Below, piece after piece: positions 1 to 8,746 of a DNA stretch of 64,000 nt (positions are counted from its first letter, which is position 1; each line of letters starts with the position of its first letter). Position numbers and translations under genes: made by a program. Source of the DNA: Geomicrobium sp. JCM 19038. Its GTDB lineage: Bacteria > Bacillota > Bacilli > Bacillales > Marinococcaceae. The stretch spans positions 1-64,000 of the forward strand of contig NZ_BAXA01000011.1 in NCBI RefSeq assembly GCF_000698125.1. Direction: 5' to 3'. The notes beneath the pieces are model-generated. The model saw nothing but the letters and a program-made list of their open reading frames with translations. It had not been told where the DNA came from and searched no databases.

Positions 1-54
1 GATTATTCTTATAGACTGTAGACACTTACTGAATGGGGTTTAAACGTTCATTAA

Positions 55-138
55 CCGCAATTTGAATTTAAGTACATTGCACGTGGTTCGTTTAATCCTT
101 GGTATCATTTTACAGAAGCGAAAAAGGGGGAAACCTAA
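55..138 (+). pseudogene. C-terminal fragment of an unrecognised gene
   Basis: An open stretch of 27 codons (ending at the TAA at 136-138, just before the ASCH gene) reads like real protein, with a segment FNPWYHFTEA. The same frame upstream is interrupted by TAA at 52-54 and TAG further left, so it is either the end of a gene entering from the left with damage or indel errors, or a relic. The family is not recognised. No start codon lies within the window. Confidence 0.25.
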
Positions 139-504
139 ATGAACCATAACTTAAGCTTATATGACGTACCTTTTCAATCCATTGTGTATCAGACCAAAAC
201 AGTCGAAGTAAGATTAAATGATCAGCAAGTAAGTACAGTTCAAGTTGGTGATTGCATTCGATTTTTTCTTGAAGACGACATGGCAAGAACTGTTTTGTGC
301 AAGGTGACGACTCTTAATTCGTACGAATCATTTCTCGCTTTATACGAAGACGTTGCATTTGAGCAAATGGACTGTTGCGGATGGACGATGGACGAGATGA
401 TGAATGCAACGTATAAATTGTATACGCCTGAAGAAGAGAAAGCTTACGGTGCGTTAGCGATCGGTGTTCAGGTTGTTGATGTAGACAAATCAAATATCAA
501 ATAG
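139..504 (+). CDS. ASCH-domain protein
   Basis: A 121-residue protein that fits the ASCH (ASC-1 homology) fold: short beta strands, then a C-terminal EEEKAYGALAIGVQ stretch resembling the usual end of bacterial ASCH proteins. ASCH domains are thought to bind RNA or modified nucleosides; some hydrolyse N4-acetylcytidine. The substrate here cannot be told. The ATG follows a strong AAAAGGGGG site. The stop touches the next gene, a GNAT acetyltransferase, so the two are probably co-transcribed. Confidence 0.65.
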   Translation: MNHNLSLYDVPFQSIVYQTKTVEVRLNDQQVSTVQVGDCIRFFLEDDMARTVLCKVTTLNSYESFLALYEDVAFEQMDCCGWTMDEMMNATYKLYTPEEEKAYGALAIGVQVVDVDKSNIK

Positions 505-518
505 TGAGGATCATTCAA

Positions 519-953
519 ATGGAGATTAACGTTGCGAAACTAGAAGAAGTAGATACACTCATAAACATTTGGTACGAAGGTTCAATACAGGCACATGACT
601 TTATTGACGAGTCATATTGGAAGTCGCAAAAGCAAGCAATGAAAGAATCGTATTTACCGCAATCAACGACGTATGTTATTAGGGATCAATCACATATCGT
701 CGGATTTTTATCAATGGTCAATCACGTCATTGCAGCACTCTTCGTTGATGTTACGAAACAAAAGAAAGGGTATGGAAAAGAGCTACTGAACTTCGCCAAG
801 CAACAGAACGATGTCGTGACTCTAAACGTATACAAGAAGAACAAATCAGCGATTCGATTTTACGAGAAGAACGGTTTTCTCGTGAAGAAGGAAGCGATTG
901 ACGAGCACACGAATGAGGGTGAATACGTTCTTGAATGGAGTAAAGATATTTAA
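519..953 (+). CDS. GNAT-family N-acetyltransferase
   Basis: About 144 residues with the GNAT signature: the acetyl-CoA loop reads Q-K-K-G-Y-G-K, followed by a C-terminal VYKKNKSAIRFYEKNGF block typical of the family, often seen in Rim-type or YjaB-like enzymes. It transfers an acetyl group from acetyl-CoA to an amine; the acceptor is unknown. A GTG at 504 is in frame and overlaps the previous stop, but GTGAGG at 504-509 sits at ribosome-site distance from the ATG at 519, so I start there. Confidence 0.75.
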   Translation: MEINVAKLEEVDTLINIWYEGSIQAHDFIDESYWKSQKQAMKESYLPQSTTYVIRDQSHIVGFLSMVNHVIAALFVDVTKQKKGYGKELLNFAKQQNDVVTLNVYKKNKSAIRFYEKNGFLVKKEAIDEHTNEGEYVLEWSKDI

Positions 954-976
954 CGGGGGAAGGGGAGAAAAGCGGC

Positions 977-1285
977 ATGAGTTCAAAGGTAAATCGTGTA
1001 TCGAATCTCGCTACATTATTTGCATTTCTTTATCTGGTGATGTTTTTTTCCACAGGTTTAGCATATCTTGCCGAAGTTTTACCTTGGGTCGCGTTCATTT
1101 TATGTTTAGCACTATCGGTAAGCGGCTTAGTGATGTCACTATGGGCATTCAAAAAAGGAGAAAACGCATTCAAGATATCGCAAAACATACTAACGGCGTC
1201 GGTTTGTTTTGTGTTAATTTTGTTTACAGGCTTTGTATTCTTCATGTCAGAAGGCGGGTTCTCACCGTTGATCGAATTGATTTAA
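977..1285 (+). CDS. small membrane protein, three TM segments
   Basis: A 102-residue hydrophobic protein with three predicted membrane segments (about residues 10-30, 36-55 and 70-90). The loop between segments 2 and 3 carries KKGENAFK. A GGGGAAGGGGAG ribosome site precedes the ATG. It lies 23 bases after the GNAT gene in the same direction, so it may end a three-gene unit. No family was recognised. Confidence 0.6.
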   Translation: MSSKVNRVSNLATLFAFLYLVMFFSTGLAYLAEVLPWVAFILCLALSVSGLVMSLWAFKKGENAFKISQNILTASVCFVLILFTGFVFFMSEGGFSPLIELI

Positions 1286-1306
1286 AGCGAACGCTTGGAT
1301 CGCCAT

Positions 1307-1621
1307 TCAGTGATGGACGTATGTAGCAATGATATCAATTGCAGTACAAGATCCCACGATCCAAATCGTTGCTATAGTTGCCGAGAATTCTGGAATTACT
1401 AATGGAATAAAGCTGGTTACACAGATCACCTTTGAAATGACAATCACTTTCCTAGCGCCTCGTTTGTTTTTAACATACCAATCTGAATCGCACCCATAAA
1501 TGTTAGGGACTATCCCATAAAAGGAATTCGGTTTAACCTTCTTGTAATAGAGAGGTAAACTTACACCGATAAATAACAAGCCTAATACAAACATAACCGA
1601 AGTGGCGATGATAATGTGCAT
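1307..1621 (-). CDS. SdpI/YhfL-like membrane protein
   Basis: A 104-residue protein with about three membrane segments and a KPNSFYGI motif followed by a W-Y pair. This matches the 'P-N-x-x-Y-G-[IF]' core of the SdpI family, whose founder protects Bacillus subtilis from the SdpC toxin; short members are mostly uncharacterised membrane proteins. The start is supported by GGAGGTCACG just upstream. It is convergent with the gene before it and divergent from the PH-domain gene. Confidence 0.55.
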   Translation of the reverse strand: MHIIIATSVMFVLGLLFIGVSLPLYYKKVKPNSFYGIVPNIYGCDSDWYVKNKRGARKVIVISKVICVTSFIPLVIPEFSATIATIWIVGSCTAIDIIATYVHH

Positions 1622-1671
1622 CGTGACCTCCTTGAGATTTAGTTATCACGAAAGTGGGTGAAACAGGGCGT

Positions 1672-2115
1672 ATGACATTTCGTTCAAGAGTTGACAAACG
1701 TATGGTCGTGTTCATCATCGTTGTCATGATGAGTGTCGTCAGCTTAGCAGGTAGTACACTTTTCTTTAGTGTTTCAACCCTATGGGTATGGTTGCCGTTT
1801 ATCTTTCTAATTGTGGTTGTAGCACTTTGCTTTTGGATGTTGATGACGGTGAAGTATGTAATTACGGAGCAGCAATTAAACGTACAAGCAGGACCTATTA
1901 AAAATACGATTCCATATGAAAAGATCACTCGCATTGAGCGCTTTCGAGGGTTGGGGTATACTTCAGGTGGATACAAGCTTCATTTGGCAGGAGATGGATT
2001 TGAAATCTTTTATTCTAATGGATGGTTTGGTAGTGTTCGGATCTCGCCTCAACAAGATGAGCAATTTCTAAAAGAGATTCGTAGGCATTTGAGCAACGAT
2101 TCAACTGATCTCTAA
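1672..2115 (+). CDS. PH-domain membrane protein (YyaB/YdbS-like)
   Basis: About 147 residues: two N-terminal membrane segments (roughly residues 12-32 and 38-58), then a soluble bacterial PH-like domain with the usual Y-V-I-T-E-Q-Q-L and I-P-Y-E-K-I-T-R-I-E blocks. Such proteins are membrane-anchored and mostly of unknown role. A GTG at 1654 would add six residues; the ATG at 1672 has GGGTGA at suitable spacing and is preferred. Confidence 0.6.
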   Translation: MTFRSRVDKRMVVFIIVVMMSVVSLAGSTLFFSVSTLWVWLPFIFLIVVVALCFWMLMTVKYVITEQQLNVQAGPIKNTIPYEKITRIERFRGLGYTSGGYKLHLAGDGFEIFYSNGWFGSVRISPQQDEQFLKEIRRHLSNDSTDL

Positions 2116-2204
2116 CTCTTGAATAGACAGAAAATAAAAAAAGTTATATAAGTATCCTACCATAATAATACTTCGATTACTGAACAAGAGAGGCGGGATT
2201 AAAC

Positions 2205-2969
2205 ATGGAACACAAGTTTTCAAAGCGAGTAGAAGATTATGTGAAGTATCGTCCAACCTATCCACGTGAAGCAATTGATTATTTATATGAACATCAGATT
2301 GTTTCAGATCATTCAACAGTAGCCGACATTGGAGCGGGAACTGGCATATTTTCTAAGTTGCTCGTTGAACGGGGGACGCATGTTATTGCGGTAGAGCCTG
2401 ACCCGGTCATGCGTAACGCATCAAAAAAAGTAATCGGAGACGACCAAGCATTTAACACGACTGCAGGTTCTGCTGAAGCGACCGGTTTAGAAGATCAATC
2501 CGTTGACGCAATTACGTGTGCACAGTCTTTTCATTGGTTCGATCGAGTAGCTGTAAAAGAAGAGTTTAACCGAATACTAAAACCTGATGGGACTGTCGCT
2601 CTCATTTGGAATAAGCGTCAAGTAACAGGAACGCCTTTTATGGAAGAGTTAGAGGGGCTATGGCACCATTATGGTATTGATTACTTCAAAGTTAATCATA
2701 AAAACATTGCTGATGAAGACTTGCGGGTATTTTTTACTGATAACACGATGCATAAAGCACGTTTTCAGATGCAGCAAACGTTTGATTTTGAAGGGTTATG
2801 TGGAAGAGTCAAGTCATCATCGTACACACCGATGCCAGAACATGAGAACTATGAGCCGATGATGGCTGAGTTACAGTGCCTTTTTAACCGATATGAGCAA
2901 GATGGTAAAGTTCCGTTCTTATATGAAACAGAGTTATTTTGGGGTCGTGTTGATCGTACAGAGGTATAG
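2205..2969 (+). CDS. SAM-dependent methyltransferase
   Basis: A 254-residue class I methyltransferase of the Methyltransf_11 type. Motif I (VADIGAGTGIF, about residues 39-50), an acidic residue ending motif II (AVEPD) and a post-motif block with AQSFHWFD are all visible. These are typical of the UbiE-like/YcgJ group that methylates small molecules. A GAGGCGGG site precedes the ATG. The substrate is unknown; the next gene (DinB) is 23 bases downstream in the same direction. Confidence 0.8.
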   Translation: MEHKFSKRVEDYVKYRPTYPREAIDYLYEHQIVSDHSTVADIGAGTGIFSKLLVERGTHVIAVEPDPVMRNASKKVIGDDQAFNTTAGSAEATGLEDQSVDAITCAQSFHWFDRVAVKEEFNRILKPDGTVALIWNKRQVTGTPFMEELEGLWHHYGIDYFKVNHKNIADEDLRVFFTDNTMHKARFQMQQTFDFEGLCGRVKSSSYTPMPEHENYEPMMAELQCLFNRYEQDGKVPFLYETELFWGRVDRTEV

Positions 2970-2992
2970 TTGGATTACAAAAGGGGGGGATC

Positions 2993-3445
2993 ATGATGCT
3001 AAAGCTGTTTGAGTACAACTGGAAAATTCGAGAATCGTGGTTTGATTGGTGCCGTGAAGTACCCCATGAAGAGTTAACAATAGATCGAGTTAGGGGCGTC
3101 GGCAATATATTATATACATTGTTTCATATCGTTGAAGTGGAATATAGTTGGTTGCGTGTGATCAGGGGTGAAGAGGACATAGTGGTGAAGTATGCGGATC
3201 ATCAATCTTTAGATCAAATTCAAGCGTTATCCAATCGTTTTCATCAAGAGATCAACCAAGGATTACATTCGCTAACCAATCGAGATCTCGTCAATGAAGT
3301 TAGTGTTCCTTGGGACAACTCTGTTCAGACCGTCGATGATATTCTACATCATATGGTTGTCCACGAGATTCATCATAGCGGTCAACTTTCCATTTGGTCT
3401 AGAGAGTTAGGGCGACAACCTGTAGTGGCACGGTTTCTTGAATAG
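2993..3445 (+). CDS. DinB-family protein
   Basis: A 150-residue four-helix-bundle protein of the DinB/YfiT superfamily. The three metal-ligand histidines fit the positions TLFHIVEVEYSW and HHMVVHEIHHSGQ. Members are thiol-dependent or metal-dependent transferases or hydrolases with poorly known substrates. Two adjacent ATGs follow AAGGGGGGG; either can be the start. The stop runs directly into a strong hairpin terminator. Confidence 0.75.
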   Translation: MMLKLFEYNWKIRESWFDWCREVPHEELTIDRVRGVGNILYTLFHIVEVEYSWLRVIRGEEDIVVKYADHQSLDQIQALSNRFHQEINQGLHSLTNRDLVNEVSVPWDNSVQTVDDILHHMVVHEIHHSGQLSIWSRELGRQPVVARFLE

Positions 3446-3447
3446 AA

Positions 3448-3502
3448 AGTAGACTTCAGCTCTCAATCAATAGATTTGAGAGCTGAAGTCTACTACTTTT
3501 TT
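3448..3502 (+). terminator. strong terminator shared by dinB-like gene and larC
   Basis: A perfect 19-bp stem (3448-3466 with 3476-3494) and a 9-base loop are followed by ACTTTTTT on the plus strand. The larC stop codon lies in the base of the stem, so this hairpin separates the two convergent units. Confidence 0.9.
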
Positions 3503-4715
3503 GAATTCTCGCGTTCCCAATCATATGTCGCTTCAATCACTTGTTGTAACGACAAGTGATGTTCATTCGCTACTCGTTTAAGGTCTTCGTATTCATACGA
3601 CCTTTTTACAATTCCGTCCGCTGTGCTTGCGTGTTTTACGTTAATCGCACCGAGTGGAGTGTCGAGCGTTTCCATCGAACGCTTCATCGGGTTACGTGTT
3701 GCTGTAGTTTGTCTGACTCCAAGCGTACTCGTTTCTTTAAGTAGCGTTTGTTCGACTACTTGTGCTTGCCCGGGTTTTGAAATGACGGTAATTAAAACGC
3801 CAGGACGATTTTTCTTCATGTACACGGGTGTGTAGTAAGCATCAAATATCTCATGCTCAAACAATCTTTCTAACGCAAAGCCGAGCGCTTCGCCAGTCAT
3901 ATCATCAACTTGACATTGTGAGATCACGAGGCGCTCACGGTGCTTTGGGACATCATTCATGATGAGCACGCGCATGACATTGGGATGTTTAGGGAAATCT
4001 TTTTTTCCTGCGCCGTATCCAATTGCTGAAATGATCCCTTCAGGAACTTGGCCAAAGGTGGATGCCAGTGCCTTTAAGATTCCCGCACCGGTGGGTGTTG
4101 TGAGTTCGCCTTTCGCTTCAAGTGGTGCGAGTGGGATGCCTTTTAACAATTCGGTTGTCGCTGGGGCGGGGATTGGGTACAATCCGTGTGCCATATGCAA
4201 CTTCCCTGATCCTGTTGGAACAGGTGACGAGATGATCTGATCAATGTTAAGATCTTCAAGCGCAATACAGATCCCGATAATATCAATAATCGAATCCATC
4301 GCTCCGACTTCGTGAAAGTGAACGTCATCAGGTTCATGCCATGAATGGTTCCTTCAGCATGAGCAATTGCAGTAAAGACAGCAATGCTTCTTTCTTGCAC
4401 TCGTTCTGATAGCTCGCTCTGTTCGATTAAATGGAAAATATCTTTTGCCGTTCGGTGTACGTGATCATGACCGTGATTATGCGAATGATTGTGGTCGTGG
4501 GAATGACTATGTTCATGATCATGAACATCTAATTGTAAGTACTTTGAAGCGATTCCCATTTTGACAACATTGTCAAAGGACATATGAAAATGATCAATAG
4601 GTAATGTGTCAAGTTGGGAAATAATCGTTTCTTCATTAGCGCCAGCGTCAACAAGGGCAGAGAGCATCATGTCACCGGCGATGCCAGAAATGCAATCAAT
4701 ATATAACGTGTTCAT
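3493..4715 (-). CDS. larC: LarC nickel insertase (frameshifted)
   Basis: LarC inserts nickel into the pyridinium dithiocarboxylate mononucleotide to form the nickel-pincer cofactor, using CTP. The N-terminal part (MNTLYIDCISGIAGDMML) and a His/Asp-rich insert at about residues 67-88, a probable nickel store, are in one frame. The rest, from AMDSIIDI to the C-terminus, is in another. The break is at the GG run at 4331-4332: one missing C on the coding strand would restore N-P-D-D-V-H-F-H-E-V-G. The Lactobacillus plantarum LarC is made by programmed frameshifting between larC1 and larC2, but no clear slippery heptamer is seen here. RBS AGAAAGG precedes the ATG. Confidence 0.85.
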
Positions 4716-4721
4716 CTGTAA

Positions 4722-5390
4722 CTACCTTTCTTCGCTTAAATCAGCTGCAAGCTTCAAGATTTGTGCGGCTTGATACATCGCTCCAAAACCGTTGTTGATG
4801 TTCACAACACTCATTCCAGAAGCACAACTACTTACCATTGCAAGTAGCGGTGTGATTCCTTCAAGATTCGCTCCATAACCAACTGAAGTAGGAACAGCTA
4901 GTACGGGTCGCTTGACGAGCCCAGCCACAACAGAACTTAAGGCGCCTTCCATGCCGGCAATGACGATGACGACACTTGCTTTTTGTAACGTTTCTTTTTG
5001 GGATAATAGGCGGTCGATGCCCGCAACCCCAACATCGGTCATCGTCTCAACGGGACAACCTAGCCATTGGCCTGTTTCTACAGCTTCTTCTCGAACAGGG
5101 ACGTCAGATGTACCTGCGCTAACGATGAGCACATGCCCAAGTTCAATTGGATCGCACTGCCCGTAGACGAGCGTTCTAGCAGCAACGTTATAGCGACCTT
5201 CTGGGAAGTGATGTAAGACTTCTGTGGCTTTTGTTTCATCGATACGAGTGATTAATGCTTTGTGATGTCGTGGAAGAAGCTCGTGAATAATATTGATGAT
5301 TTGTGCGGAGGTTTTGCCTTCTCCGTAAATGATCTCGGGAAAACCAGTGCGGCTTTCCCGGTCAAAGTCGACGTGATGTTCATTGCTCAT
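4722..5390 (-). CDS. larB: LarB, nicotinate dinucleotide carboxylase/hydrolase
   Basis: 222 residues matching LarB, the first enzyme of nickel-pincer nucleotide synthesis. It carboxylates C5 of nicotinic acid adenine dinucleotide and cleaves the phosphoanhydride to give the biscarboxylated mononucleotide. The C-terminal half is PurE-like (VIVIAGMEGALSSVVAGL; P-T-S-V-G-Y-G). The start ATG overlaps the larE stop as ATGA and follows AAAGGAG. It is 6 bases from larC, so larE-larB-larC are translated together. Slightly shorter than the roughly 245-residue relatives. Confidence 0.9.
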   Translation of the reverse strand: MSNEHHVDFDRESRTGFPEIIYGEGKTSAQIINIIHELLPRHHKALITRIDETKATEVLHHFPEGRYNVAARTLVYGQCDPIELGHVLIVSAGTSDVPVREEAVETGQWLGCPVETMTDVGVAGIDRLLSQKETLQKASVVIVIAGMEGALSSVVAGLVKRPVLAVPTSVGYGANLEGITPLLAMVSSCASGMSVVNINNGFGAMYQAAQILKLAADLSEER

Positions 5391-6202
5391 GATGGGACTC
5401 CTTTAATCATTGCGTTCATGCTTCCGCTTTTGTAACCTTTAAGGTCTAACGTAATGTAGAGAAAACCTATGTCTTTGAGTTTTTCGTGGATCGCTTTGTG
5501 ATTTTCTAAAATGATCGCCATATCATTAGGATCAACTTCAATACGTGCGATGTTGTCGTGGGAGCGAACTCGAATTTGTTGAACGCCTAAGTGTTGAATA
5601 AAGTGTTCAGCAGCGTCAACTTTTTCTAACTTTTCAATCGTAATTTTCTCTTCAAAAGCAATACGAGAAGCGAGGCACGCATACGATGGTTTGTTCCAAG
5701 CAGAAATTCCCATCTCTCGTGCAAAGCTTCGAATTTCTTCTTTGAATAGATTTGCTTCTTGCAAAGGTCCTCGAACACCGTGCTCACGTGCCGCAATCAC
5801 TCCTGGACGATGTTCACCCATATCATCAGCAATTAAGCCGAAGACAATATTCTCAAAGCCTTGATCTTCGAGAATTGGCTTTAAGTTATGGAACAAGTTG
5901 TCACGGCAAAGATAACAGCGGTTCGATAAATTGTCTTCAAATCCCTCAACGGCAAGTTCAGACGTTTCAATAATATGATGAGGAGCACCGAGTTCATCTG
6001 CAATTACAATAGCATCTTGGAGTTCGCGCTCTGGAAGTGTTTCGGAATTGGCGGTAACTGCCAGTACGTGTTCTGGGCCGAGTGTTTTAAGGGCAACAGC
6101 AAGCAAAAACGAACTGTCGACCCCTCCTGAAAATGCAACAACTACGGTGCCCATCTCTTGCAAAATCTCTTCTAACTGCAAGAGCTTTTCGTCACTGTGC
6201 AT
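5387..6202 (-). CDS. larE: LarE, sulfur transferase for the nickel-pincer cofactor
   Basis: 271-residue PP-loop ATP pyrophosphatase (SGGVDSS at residues 25-31). LarE adenylates the carboxylates made by LarB and converts them to thiocarboxylates. L. plantarum LarE sacrifices the sulfur of its Cys176. Here Cys176 is present (PSYACLAS) together with Cys96 and Cys99 (R-C-Y-L-C-R), the three-cysteine pattern of LarE forms that bind an iron-sulfur cluster. That suggests a cluster-based, catalytic enzyme, not a sacrificial one; this is inference. It sits 12 bases after larA. Confidence 0.9.
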   Translation of the reverse strand: MHSDEKLLQLEEILQEMGTVVVAFSGGVDSSFLLAVALKTLGPEHVLAVTANSETLPERELQDAIVIADELGAPHHIIETSELAVEGFEDNLSNRCYLCRDNLFHNLKPILEDQGFENIVFGLIADDMGEHRPGVIAAREHGVRGPLQEANLFKEEIRSFAREMGISAWNKPSYACLASRIAFEEKITIEKLEKVDAAEHFIQHLGVQQIRVRSHDNIARIEVDPNDMAIILENHKAIHEKLKDIGFLYITLDLKGYKSGSMNAMIKGVPS

Positions 6203-6214
6203 CGTATCTCTCCT

Positions 6215-7480
6215 TTAATCTTCTTCTACATAAGGGATCGTCAGTGGTCCTAAAGGGAGGACGGCTACGCTTAATTCACGATCGGTCGTATGGTTAAGTT
6301 TGTCTAACGTATCTGTAATCGAGTGGCTCGGTGTTAGCATGGCCGTGTTCACTTGTTCATCGCTTAACTTGGAATACACATGAACGTCTGCCCAGACTTG
6401 GATGACGGCTTGCTTTTGGACTTGCCACTGATCGAACATTTTAAATTCAGGATCTTCGATCATTTGAAGGAGTTCGGCAGGTGTACTTGCCATTTTCAAA
6501 ATATCGGCATAGTTGCCGTGACCTGGTAGCCCATCGGAACATTCAGAAGCGACGATAATCGTACCGCCTTCTTTTACAATCTTATGAGCAGCACTCATCC
6601 CTTTGACGGCTTGATATAAATTCTGATCAAGAGGGTAGCCTGAATTGGATGTGATGACCACATCGAAGCGATCGTCACACTTTACCATGGCATGTTCTTT
6701 GGCGTAGGCGCATCCAGCATCATGGGCTTCATACAATTCGCCTGAGAATACGGCTGTAATGTCTTTATCACCGTTCAGTGTGACATTGAGCATAAATTCT
6801 GGTTTACACATAGCATTAATTTCTCGTGTCATGTCTTGAACAGGGTTATCGACCATGTTGCCCCACGTTGCTTTCGGGTTTCCAATCATACGCGCGTTGT
6901 GGAACGTCATAATCGTTTCAATACCGGCAATGCCGGGCATAATTCCTTTCGGTCCTCCAGAGAACCCTGCAAAGAAGTGAGGTTCAATAAAACCTGTTAC
7001 AATTCGAAAATCTGCTTCAACATAATCCTTATTTAAATAGACGTCACAGCCGTATTTGCTTTCACCGACTTTAACGAGTTCATCGTTGTTGTGGCATTGG
7101 TTGTTCACAATTCGAATGTTATCAACGATCCATTCTCCAAGCATACCGACAAATTCTTCGCGCGTTTGATCACGGTGTGTGCCCGTTCCGTTAATAATAA
7201 CAAATTGTTCATGAGGAACGTGATCAAGCATTTTCAAGATTGCCGGAACAAGAATATGATTCGGTGTTGGGCGTGTAATGTCACTGATTACAATTGCTAC
7301 CGTATCATCTTTGTTGACCGTCTCTTTGAGTGATTTTGTTCCAATAGGAGAAGCCATGCTTTTCAGCACAGCTCCCATTTGATCGTCAACGGCGGGTATA
7401 TGTTTTGGTTCAATAATTTGGGCGTGGTCAGGTACATCGATCGTTAGATTTTCTTTTCCGTAGAGCAAGGTTTGTTTCAT
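6215..7480 (-). CDS. larA: LarA-family nickel-pincer racemase/epimerase
   Basis: 421 residues, full length for LarA. Residues matching the L. plantarum active site are all present with a constant offset of 6: His102 (GTHRDQT), His168 (EPHFFAGFSGG), Lys178 (GGPKG, the covalent cofactor lysine) and His194 (TFHNARM). The fold interconverts 2-hydroxyacid stereoisomers by hydride transfer. The family includes lactate and malate racemases and D-gluconate epimerases. The KdgT-type permease directly upstream and the CdaR-type regulator point to a sugar-acid substrate more than to lactate, but that is inference. AAGGAGG lies upstream; the ATG overlaps the permease stop. Confidence 0.88.
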   Translation of the reverse strand: MKQTLLYGKENLTIDVPDHAQIIEPKHIPAVDDQMGAVLKSMASPIGTKSLKETVNKDDTVAIVISDITRPTPNHILVPAILKMLDHVPHEQFVIINGTGTHRDQTREEFVGMLGEWIVDNIRIVNNQCHNNDELVKVGESKYGCDVYLNKDYVEADFRIVTGFIEPHFFAGFSGGPKGIMPGIAGIETIMTFHNARMIGNPKATWGNMVDNPVQDMTREINAMCKPEFMLNVTLNGDKDITAVFSGELYEAHDAGCAYAKEHAMVKCDDRFDVVITSNSGYPLDQNLYQAVKGMSAAHKIVKEGGTIIVASECSDGLPGHGNYADILKMASTPAELLQMIEDPEFKMFDQWQVQKQAVIQVWADVHVYSKLSDEQVNTAMLTPSHSITDTLDKLNHTTDRELSVAVLPLGPLTIPYVEED

Positions 7481-8598
7481 TAGGATGCCTCCTTGTTATT
7501 ATTGTCTGCGTCTAGTTCATCCATTTCATCATCTTCAAGTCGACCATCAATTCCTTGCTTTCGTTGCCAACGGTCAACGATGATAACGGCAACTGGACAG
7601 AGCAGGGCAGTTACGATAACGGCAAGTGAAATTTGCGCCGTTGCGAGTGGTACTAAGTCTTGATAGGCCTGCACTTGTGAAGCACTCATTGCAGCACCAG
7701 AAGAACTAGCAGCCGCTGCAATTGCCATTGGTGTTGCTGTGGCGTTCCCTGCGGTCGATGCTTCTGCCCATGGGGCAATATAACTTCGTTCTTTGAACAA
7801 TTTAAATATGAGCATACCTGCGAAACCAGTCACTACAGTTGTAAGTACACCAAGTAAAATACCTGCTCCAACAACTTCTGGATTAAAGAATAAAGCTAAG
7901 TTCATGCCTGCACCGAGTGCGAAGGCGAAGAATGGTACTGGTAAAATCTCACCTGGTTTTAGAAATTCTCGGATATCTTCATCCAAGTTACCTAATATCA
8001 TACCAATAAGAATCGGTAAAAGCACGGCTACAAATGCAATAAATGGAAAGCTAGTACCGATCACACCTAGTGCAACCATCGTTAAGAACGGTCCGTCATT
8101 TAACGAAAGGACGGCTACGCCACCAACATCCGAACGGCGTCCATATTGAGACGTTAGTGCAGCGTACATTCCACCATTACCATTTGTCATGGCTGCAACA
8201 ATGGTCATAAGTGATAATCCGAGTAATCCGTCCATCACACCAAAGATTGATGCGAATGCAAAACCTACAGCTACCCCAGAGCCGTATTTCGCGACGAGGA
8301 GTAATGTACCGATTTTTAACGCTTTTCCGCCAATTTTTAAGTTCATTTGGCTACCACAACAAAAGAGGAACAATGCAATTAACACCATTGCACCATCTTT
8401 AAATAACCACTCAGAAAACCCACCAAGTCTCAAAAACTCATAATTCCCATTTTCTTGTTGTTCTGCACCGAGCATTTGGAGAAAATCAACAATCCACGGA
8501 ATTTGCAATTGGTCAACGGTGTTTAGCGTTGCTCCGAGAAGGAGTGGAATAACCATTAAGCCCCCTGGTACTTTTTCAATCGTCTTCTTGATTTGCAT
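7480..8598 (-). CDS. kdgT: KdgT-type sugar-acid permease
   Basis: About 372 residues with some ten membrane segments. The start (MQIKKTIEKVPGGLMVIPLLLGA) closely resembles 2-keto-3-deoxygluconate permease, a proton-coupled importer of the pectin and uronate breakdown product. An ATG at 8613 is also in frame, but GGGGG at 8606-8610 sits at the right distance for the ATG at 8598. First gene of the operon, with larA overlapping its stop. The acidic C-terminal tail (DEMDELDADNNN) is longer than usual. The true cargo may be whatever hydroxyacid LarA acts on. Confidence 0.85.
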   Translation of the reverse strand: MQIKKTIEKVPGGLMVIPLLLGATLNTVDQLQIPWIVDFLQMLGAEQQENGNYEFLRLGGFSEWLFKDGAMVLIALFLFCCGSQMNLKIGGKALKIGTLLLVAKYGSGVAVGFAFASIFGVMDGLLGLSLMTIVAAMTNGNGGMYAALTSQYGRRSDVGGVAVLSLNDGPFLTMVALGVIGTSFPFIAFVAVLLPILIGMILGNLDEDIREFLKPGEILPVPFFAFALGAGMNLALFFNPEVVGAGILLGVLTTVVTGFAGMLIFKLFKERSYIAPWAEASTAGNATATPMAIAAAASSSGAAMSASQVQAYQDLVPLATAQISLAVIVTALLCPVAVIIVDRWQRKQGIDGRLEDDEMDELDADNNNKEAS

Positions 8599-8626
8599 GT
8601 TTGCAACCCCCATCTTTGTTTTTTTT

Positions 8627-8649
8627 TGAGAGCGTTTTCAGTCATTATA
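8627..8649 (-). promoter_or_regulatory. -10 box and CcpA cre site of the kdgT-lar operon
   Basis: On the minus strand a TATAAT (8644-8649) is followed three bases later by TGAAAACGCTCTCA (8627-8640). This matches the Bacillus cre consensus TGWNANCGNTNWCA at every fixed position. A cre just downstream of the -10 box is a classic repressing position for CcpA, so the operon should be shut off by preferred sugars. No good -35 box is seen. Confidence 0.75.
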
Positions 8650-8692
8650 CAAGAGGGTGTCCAGAAATAAATCAGCACGAATGCACAAAATA

Positions 8693-8722
8693 CTCACAAA
8701 ATTATTAACAAAATTGTATAAT
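8693..8722 (+). promoter_or_regulatory. candidate promoter of the cdaR-like gene
   Basis: TATAAT at 8717-8722 with a weak CTCACA at 8693-8698, 18 bases apart, 24 bases before the preferred start codon of the divergent regulator. Confidence 0.45.
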
Positions 8723-8746
8723 AGGAACAAAAGAGGTGGGAAGGAC

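Noticed and set aside
898-1326. Long plus-strand frame over the small membrane-protein gene
   Set aside because: It overlaps better-supported genes in other frames, has no ribosome site and its composition is not protein-like.
7793-8149. Plus-strand frame within the permease gene
   Set aside because: A shadow of kdgT on the other strand; low-complexity K/P/A composition.
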